Shown here: positions 1 to 3,833 of the stretch, piece after piece | Layout: every line of letters begins with the position of its first letter | Position numbering within the stretch: the stretch's first letter is position 1 | Assembly (NCBI GenBank): GCA_023389545.1 | Contig: JAEWEI010000214.1 | Coordinates: 1 to 5,745, forward strand | Reading direction: 5' to 3' | From: Actinomycetes bacterium | GTDB lineage: Bacteria > Actinomycetota > Actinomycetes > Actinomycetales > Cellulomonadaceae | Length of the DNA: 5,745 bases | The notes under the pieces: generated by a model | Seen by the model: the letters and a program-made list of their open reading frames with translations, nothing else | Databases searched by the model: none | Told to the model about the DNA's origin: nothing | Position numbers and translations under genes: made by a program

Positions 1-14
1 CGAGGTGGAGGGCG

Positions 15-614
15 ATGACGAACGTCGTCGGCTATGCACGGGTCTCCCGGCACGACCAGGACCCCGCCGCGCAGGAGGCCGAGCTCCGAGCAGCTGGCGC
101 GGTGCGGGTGTTCGTCGACCAGGGCGAGTCCAGCCGCGTCAAGGACCGCCCGGCGTGGCTCGCATGCTTGGACTACCTGCGCACGGGGGACACCCTCGTG
201 GTGCGCCGGCTCGACCGCATCGCCGGCAGCGAGAAGATGGCCATCGAGACCATCAACGAGCTGCACGAGCGCGGGGTGAACATCAAGTCCCTGACCGAGC
301 CGGACATCGACACCACGACCCCGGTGGGCCGGGCGTTGTTCGGCATCGTCGCGGTCTTCGCCCAACTACGTGTCGACACGATCCGGGACAACACCAGGCG
401 CGGTCTGGCCCACGCCCGGGCACAAGGACGGGTAGGAGGCCGGCCTTCGGTGATGACCCCCGAGCGCGTCGCGGCCGCGACGCGAATGCACCAGCAGGGC
501 GAGAGCATCGCGCACATCGCACGGGTGCTCGGCGTGGGCGCGTCGTCTGTCTCGCGCGCGTTGGCGCGTGTGGACGCAGCGGAGGCTGGCGCCTCCCACC
601 GTGCAGCTGTCTGA
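15..614 (+). CDS. Small serine recombinase (resolvase/invertase family), possibly inactive
   Basis: This is a 199-residue protein with the layout of a small serine recombinase, a family that cuts and rejoins DNA through a phosphoserine link. The catalytic domain starts with YARVS (nucleophile candidate S11, with R9 and Q15). RP at 45-46, GDT at 58-60 and LDR at 66-68 follow. A long helix runs over about 103-137, then a GGRPS hinge at 141-145. A C-terminal helix-turn-helix (about 147-185, ending in SSVSRAL) would bind DNA. Length is normal for the resolvase/invertase group and much shorter than large phage integrases. The start is supported by GAGG motifs at 3-14. The usual LDRLGRS is LDRIAGS here, so the second catalytic arginine is Gly71. 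The usual ERT in the long helix is DNT (125-127). The fold assignment is firm; catalytic activity is doubtful. Its stop overlaps the next start (ATGA). No transposase or paired crossover site is visible. Confidence 0.93.
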   Translation: MTNVVGYARVSRHDQDPAAQEAELRAAGAVRVFVDQGESSRVKDRPAWLACLDYLRTGDTLVVRRLDRIAGSEKMAIETINELHERGVNIKSLTEPDIDTTTPVGRALFGIVAVFAQLRVDTIRDNTRRGLAHARAQGRVGGRPSVMTPERVAAATRMHQQGESIAHIARVLGVGASSVSRALARVDAAEAGASHRAAV

Positions 615-859
615 TGACCTGGCAGGCCTACGCACGCGTGATCGTGGTCTACCTGGCCGTCGCACTGAGCGTCGTTTTCGCGATCCGCGTGTGGGGCGAT
701 GGGTTGCTGGTAACCCTGTTGCTGCTCAATGGAGGACTGTCGGCGTTGGCTGCGCTGCCGTGGTGGCCCAGAGCGGTAAAGCGACTTCTGCGGTTGCTGT
801 GCGGGGCGCTGTCGCGTTCACCGGCGCAGTGCTATCCCTGTTGGCGTCCTTCCTGCTAG
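614..859 (+). CDS. Small two-helix membrane protein, unknown function
   Basis: I do not recognise this 81-residue protein. Its ATG shares the ATGA overlap with the recombinase stop, and no separate Shine-Dalgarno is visible, so translation is probably coupled to the recombinase. Two hydrophobic segments, about residues 8-27 and 29-51, are joined by a short RVWGDG turn and followed by a basic stretch (PRAVKRLLR, 52-60). This suggests a hairpin in the membrane with a cytoplasmic C-terminus. G/C preference at third positions is good up to about base 760 and then fades. The last 20 residues (several Cys, Pro and Arg) look like out-of-frame translation. From about base 760 the overlapping frame carries the better membrane-protein pattern. 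It may therefore be either a complete small protein or the N-terminal half of a frameshifted four-helix protein continuing to 1137. Confidence 0.6.
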   Translation: MTWQAYARVIVVYLAVALSVVFAIRVWGDGLLVTLLLLNGGLSALAALPWWPRAVKRLLRLLCGALSRSPAQCYPCWRPSC

Positions 860-1137
860 TGGAGACGACACAGCCCGATTCCGGCAGTGGTCGGGTGCTC
901 GCGGCGCTGTTCGTCGCGGTATTGGTTGGCGCGCTGGGAGCATGGGCCGCCGACGTGCTGTTGCTGGACGAGGCCGACCGTGAGGCCGAGGGGCGCCACC
1001 GTGAGCTGCTGCGTGCGATCGAGCGTCTTCAGCCGCAGCCTCCGCGTCTGAAGGAGGTCGGGTTGGCCGCGCTGCTAATGAGTGTCCGCGCTGTTGAACG
1101 ACGCTCACGACGTCGTACAGGGTATGGATCGCGGTAA
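760..1137 (+). CDS. Small membrane protein with charged C-terminal helix, unknown function
   Basis: The reading frame is well supported in its middle, but the start is uncertain. GTG codons at 760, 763 and 799 are possible, and none has a well-placed ribosome site; GGAGGA at 731-736 is too far upstream. From 760 it would be 125 residues, with helices at about 14-34 and 46-68. A charged, probably cytoplasmic helix (EADREAEGRHRELLRAIERL, 71-90) follows and looks coiled-coil-like. It overlaps the preceding frame by about 100 nt, or 61 nt if GTG 799 is used, which is unusually long. The two frames joined by a -1 shift near 760-800 would give about 174 residues with four helices. The final 20 residues are rich in Arg and Ser and lose third-position G/C preference, so the true C-terminus is also uncertain. 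No family is recognised. Confidence 0.55.
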   Translation: MVAQSGKATSAVAVRGAVAFTGAVLSLLASFLLVETTQPDSGSGRVLAALFVAVLVGALGAWAADVLLLDEADREAEGRHRELLRAIERLQPQPPRLKEVGLAALLMSVRAVERRSRRRTGYGSR

Positions 1138-1178
1138 CGGCTAGGGCCGCCGCCACTGATGCAACCAGACCGTGCACG

Positions 1179-1228
1179 GGCCGCACTCGCCGAACGTGCG
1201 GGCAAGTGCGAGCGGTGAGGGTGCGGCC
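1179..1228. repeat. Inverted repeat in the convergent intergenic region
   Basis: GGCCGCAC at 1179-1186 is matched by its exact reverse complement GTGCGGCC at 1221-1228, with 34 nt between. A smaller pair, CGCACT at 1182-1187 and AGTGCG at 1205-1210, competes with it, and a 10-bp palindrome, CCGTGCACGG, lies just upstream at 1170-1179. The cluster sits about 40 nt after the rightward membrane gene ends and before the leftward gene ends. A structured RNA 3' end or a protein-binding site are both possible. In DNA this GC-rich, short repeats can arise by chance, and there is no T-tract. Confidence 0.3.
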
Positions 1229-1253
1229 TGTGTGCGGGCGGTCAGCGTGGGGC

Positions 1254-1271
1254 GCCCGGAGGTGACCGGGC
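1254..1271 (-). terminator. Possible hairpin terminator after the leftward small gene
   Basis: GCCCGG and CCGGGC form a perfect 6-bp stem around a 6-nt loop (AGGTGA). On the minus strand the hairpin starts about 20 nt after the stop codon of the small membrane gene, a suitable place for a terminator. There is no U-tract, as is common for actinobacterial hairpin terminators. It would also form in rightward transcripts. Its position and perfect stem are the only support. Confidence 0.3.
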
Positions 1272-1290
1272 AGCCTGCTGCAGTGGCTTG

Positions 1291-1470
1291 TCAGCTGCCC
1301 CGTAGCGCCCGAATGAGGCGGATCACGTCTGCACGGGTCACTTTCGGCTGGCGCACGAACCAGCGGAGCAGGAGCGTCCCACTCGCGACTAGGGCGACGA
1401 CGACTAACAGTGCCACGTGCGGAGAGAGGGGCAGGGCCGTACCCACGGCCCGCAAGAGGTTGATCTGCAT
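1291..1470 (-). CDS. 59-residue single-pass membrane protein, unknown function
   Basis: This small leftward gene starts with ATG (bases 1470-1468) and ends in TGA (1293-1291). The product has a short amphipathic N-terminus (MQINLLRAVG) and one strong hydrophobic segment at about 19-36 (VALLVVVALVASGTLLL). A basic tail follows: RWFVRQ, then a helix-like KVTRADVIRLIRALRGS. By the positive-inside rule the tail should be cytoplasmic. Nearly all codons end in G or C, the amino-acid pattern makes sense, and a hairpin follows the stop, all of which favour a real gene. Against it, the ribosome site is weak (GGCGG just before the start) and no family is recognised. The start lies 48 nt from the jetA start on the other strand, so the two probably share a divergent promoter region. 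A membrane-acting accessory of the neighbouring system is possible but unproven. Confidence 0.55.
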   Translation of the reverse strand: MQINLLRAVGTALPLSPHVALLVVVALVASGTLLLRWFVRQPKVTRADVIRLIRALRGS

Positions 1471-1492
1471 GGAGCCGCCGGTGCGGAGGTTC

Positions 1493-1521
1493 GGGGCCCC
1501 ACGAGATACCGTCCGTGCATG
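1493..1521 (+). promoter_or_regulatory. Candidate leaderless promoter for the jetABC operon, with palindrome
   Basis: TACCGT at 1507-1512 fits the actinobacterial -10 form TANNNT. Six bases separate it from the ATG at 1519, the spacing expected when transcription starts on the A of the start codon (leaderless mRNA). No -35 match is visible 16-18 bp upstream, and no Shine-Dalgarno fits ATG 1519, which agrees with a leaderless start. Directly upstream, GGGGCCCC at 1493-1500 is a perfect 8-bp palindrome that could be an operator between the divergent genes. In DNA this rich in G and C, such a palindrome can occur by chance. Confidence 0.35.
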
Positions 1522-3033
1522 ATCGGTGCGGGCCTGGGACGAATGTCAGACGACCCGATGACCCGCAGGATGAAGGCCCTGGCGTGCACGGCGCCGCTGC
1601 ACGACCTGGACACCCGCAAGGGGCTGCTCGAGTGGGTCGACGCGGACCGCTACCAGATGGCCGAGATCGCGCTGCACCTGATCGACCAGGTGACGATCGC
1701 GATGGACTTCGACCGGGGCGCGGACCACGAGCTGGTGGTGGCCCGGACCCGTCCGTTCGTGGCCGCGCAGGCGCCCGAGCGGGACAGCGCGGAGCATGAC
1801 CGGGTGGCCCGCTGGGTGCTGGACAACCTGATCAACGTGGGCTCGCAGGATCGCGGCTTCGAGGTGGTCTACGGGTCGCTGGGCGCCGGGGGCGCGTATG
1901 AGCGGCGGACGTGGACGTTCAAGCTGCTGGTCGAGCTCGCGTCGAGCGACGGTGACGTGTACCTGCGCTCGACGGATGAGGCGATCAACGTGCTGGTCGG
2001 CGCGCTGGACACCGATGTGGAGTCGGCGCAGGAGGCTGCCGAGACCAAGTTGGAGGCCCTGATCGCGGGCGGGCGGCTCTCCGACGCGCAGGCCGTCGCG
2101 ATCGAGGCCCGCCTGCGCACCATCCAGTACGCCGACCGGCTGCGCCGCCAGCTCGAGGCGACCCGTCGCGACGTGCGGTCGGTGGACTGGGCGCGCGAGG
2201 TGCCGGACCTGATCGACGAGGCGCTGACCCACGTGGCGACGCGGTTCCGGGCCGAGACGTCGATCCTCACGAACATCACCACAGCGCGCGACGAGGCCGA
2301 CGACCCGGTGCACAAGCGCAAGGCCGCCGAGCTGGTCGACATCGTCAAGGAGTGCGTGCGCCGCCACTCCCAGCTCCAGGCACACCTGCAGCGCGCGGGC
2401 GCCACGTTCCGCGCCGAGCAGGACCGCCAGCAGTTCTCCGGGCCGCCGCGCCGCGAGACCGTCGACCTGTTCGGCCAGTTGCTGATGCCGACCCTGGCGC
2501 TGCCGGTGGCGGACGCGGCGAAGGTGACAGGCGCGTTCTTCCGGGCTGGCACGGGCGTCGCGGTGCATGGCGTGCCGCGCCTGATCGACGTCGTGTACCT
2601 GCTGTTGGCCCCTCCGATCGAGCGGGACGACCTGGGGGAGGCGCTGCCCGACCCCGATCTGGCCGCTGCCGCCGACCCGGACGTGTTCAGCGTGGAGCAG
2701 TGGGACGAGGCCGACCGGCTGCTCACCGTCGACGGCATGCCGCGCCGCCTGTCCGCGCTGCTGGCCGAGGCACGGGCCGCCGATCCGGCGTTGCCGCACC
2801 TCATCGCGCTGCGCGTGCTGCACGCGGTGGATCCCGGGGTCAGCGGCGCCGTGCGCCAGGGTGATGAGCGGGTGCTGGTCGCGGTGGACGACGGCACGGT
2901 GTTGGACGACCCGGAGTTCGGCGGGTCGGACCTGCTGGTGGGGCTCGCGGCACTGGCCCCGCCGAGCGCAGTGGGCGGCGAGGACGGCAGCAGCACGCAC
3001 GAGCAGGACGACGAGATCGAGGAAGTCGCATGA
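1519..3033 (+). CDS. jetA: Kleisin-like subunit of a Wadjet/MksBEF-type condensin (JetA/MksF-like)
   Basis: This is a 504-residue, mostly helical soluble protein. In MukBEF-type complexes the kleisin (MukF/MksF/JetA) bridges the two SMC ATPase heads and carries the MukE-type subunits. Residues about 20-160 look like an N-terminal winged-helix region; the part with ERRTWTFKLLVEL (128-140) and VYLRSTDEAINVLV (147-160) has the usual DNG/strand/helix feel of such domains. A long helical middle follows (about 165-305, e.g. SAQEAAETKLEALI). The C-terminal part (about 315-480) is a second folded domain that would contact the ATPase. It ends in an acidic tail (EDG...EQDDEIEEVA). The role rests mainly on gene order and the SMC gene two positions downstream; I could not see a classic DUF3375 signature, so the subtype is open. 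ATG 1519 is chosen because of a TANNNT box 6 nt upstream; ATG 1543 (496 aa) is the alternative. The stop overlaps jetB by 4 nt. Confidence 0.75.
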   Translation: MIGAGLGRMSDDPMTRRMKALACTAPLHDLDTRKGLLEWVDADRYQMAEIALHLIDQVTIAMDFDRGADHELVVARTRPFVAAQAPERDSAEHDRVARWVLDNLINVGSQDRGFEVVYGSLGAGGAYERRTWTFKLLVELASSDGDVYLRSTDEAINVLVGALDTDVESAQEAAETKLEALIAGGRLSDAQAVAIEARLRTIQYADRLRRQLEATRRDVRSVDWAREVPDLIDEALTHVATRFRAETSILTNITTARDEADDPVHKRKAAELVDIVKECVRRHSQLQAHLQRAGATFRAEQDRQQFSGPPRRETVDLFGQLLMPTLALPVADAAKVTGAFFRAGTGVAVHGVPRLIDVVYLLLAPPIERDDLGEALPDPDLAAAADPDVFSVEQWDEADRLLTVDGMPRRLSALLAEARAADPALPHLIALRVLHAVDPGVSGAVRQGDERVLVAVDDGTVLDDPEFGGSDLLVGLAALAPPSAVGGEDGSSTHEQDDEIEEVA

Positions 3034-3821
3034 GCACCATCACCGACGACGTCGCTGCCGCCGCGCGCCTGGTCGAATGGGGCCTGCGCCCCCGCCAGGT
3101 CCCCGCACGCGACCTGGAGTACGCCGACCTGGTGCGCCGGCACGGCGAGGACGACGCCTTCGCGGACCTGGTCAAGGCCGTCGCCGCCGGTTTCAACCTG
3201 CTGATCCTGGACGTGGACCCGCGCTCGGGCATCGTGCTGGCGCCCCGTGAGGACTCGGTGTTCGCGGTGCGGATCGAGGAGTACGCCAAGCGAACCGCGC
3301 TGTCGAGCCGCGGCACCGACAAGGTGGTGCACGGCATCGCGCACCTGGCCGTCGCCGCACTCGCGTACCCGCGCCCGGACGACCTGGCCAATGACAGCTA
3401 CGTGGGCTACGTGACAGTGGACCAGGTGGACGGCGTGGTGCGTGACGCCTGCCGGGTGCTCGACGAGCGCGCCGCGCAGGCCGAGGAGAACAACGACCCC
3501 CTCGAGACGGCCCCCGAGCTCGAGCGCGCCTGGCGGGCCTACGCGCGCCGCCCCGCCGCGGCGGGCACCAAGGACGGCCGTGCGGCGTCCGACACCACGC
3601 GCGGCATGGTCGCCAAGGCCGTGCGGTTCCTCGCCGACCAGGGCTTCCTGGTGGTCCGCAACGACGAGAACGGCGGCGCGTACCGCACCACGCCCCGTTT
3701 CCAGGTGCAGGTCCGCGAGCTCGCCGCGAACGCCGCGTTCCGCGAGCTGACCAGCCTGGGCGTCGTCACCGTCACCGACGCCGCCGGCTCGCTGCACGCC
3801 GTCCACTCCGACACCCTCTGA
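3030..3821 (+). CDS. jetB: MukE/MksE-like winged-helix subunit (JetB-like)
   Basis: A 263-residue soluble protein at the MukE/JetB position between the kleisin and SMC genes. MukE-type subunits are built of tandem winged helices, dimerise, bind the kleisin middle and touch DNA. Residues about 40-145 look like one such domain (helix AFADLVKAVAAGF, strand LLILDV, helix FAVRIEEYAKR, then VTVDQVDGVVRDACRVL). After a charged, alanine-rich linker (about 146-187), a second domain at about 188-235 has helix RGMVAKAVRFLADQGF and a two-strand wing, FLVVRNDENGGAYRTTPRFQVQV. Length fits the roughly 200-260 residues usual for JetB/MksE. The ATG overlaps the jetA stop (ATGA). A good ribosome site, GAGGAAG at 3019-3025, lies 4 nt upstream inside jetA, so translation is coupled but can also start anew. 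Sequence similarity to DUF4194 is not certain by eye; the call uses fold pattern, size and context. Confidence 0.75.
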   Translation: MSTITDDVAAAARLVEWGLRPRQVPARDLEYADLVRRHGEDDAFADLVKAVAAGFNLLILDVDPRSGIVLAPREDSVFAVRIEEYAKRTALSSRGTDKVVHGIAHLAVAALAYPRPDDLANDSYVGYVTVDQVDGVVRDACRVLDERAAQAEENNDPLETAPELERAWRAYARRPAAAGTKDGRAASDTTRGMVAKAVRFLADQGFLVVRNDENGGAYRTTPRFQVQVRELAANAAFRELTSLGVVTVTDAAGSLHAVHSDTL

Positions 3822-3833
3822 GGTCAGCACCCC

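Noticed and set aside
818..1186. A 122-codon minus-strand frame whose N-terminus looks membrane-like (VASVAAALAVTAIHTLY)
   Set aside because: After about 35 residues it turns into Arg/Pro/Ala/His shadow sequence, and it lies opposite the better-supported membrane gene. A very short real gene here cannot be excluded.
1417..1518. Upstream extension of jetA to a GTG at 1417
   Set aside because: The added 34 residues have a shadow-like composition, overlap the divergent small gene, and include the promoter candidate; ATG 1519 or 1543 fits better.
1172..1522. A 116-codon plus-strand frame between the membrane genes and jetA
   Set aside because: It is Arg/Thr/Ala-rich without domain features and is antisense to the 59-residue leftward gene, which has the better codon pattern.
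1546..3000. A 484-codon minus-strand frame opposite jetA
   Set aside because: It is the mirror of jetA codons, rich in Arg, His, Gln and Val, with no motif and no independent start signal.
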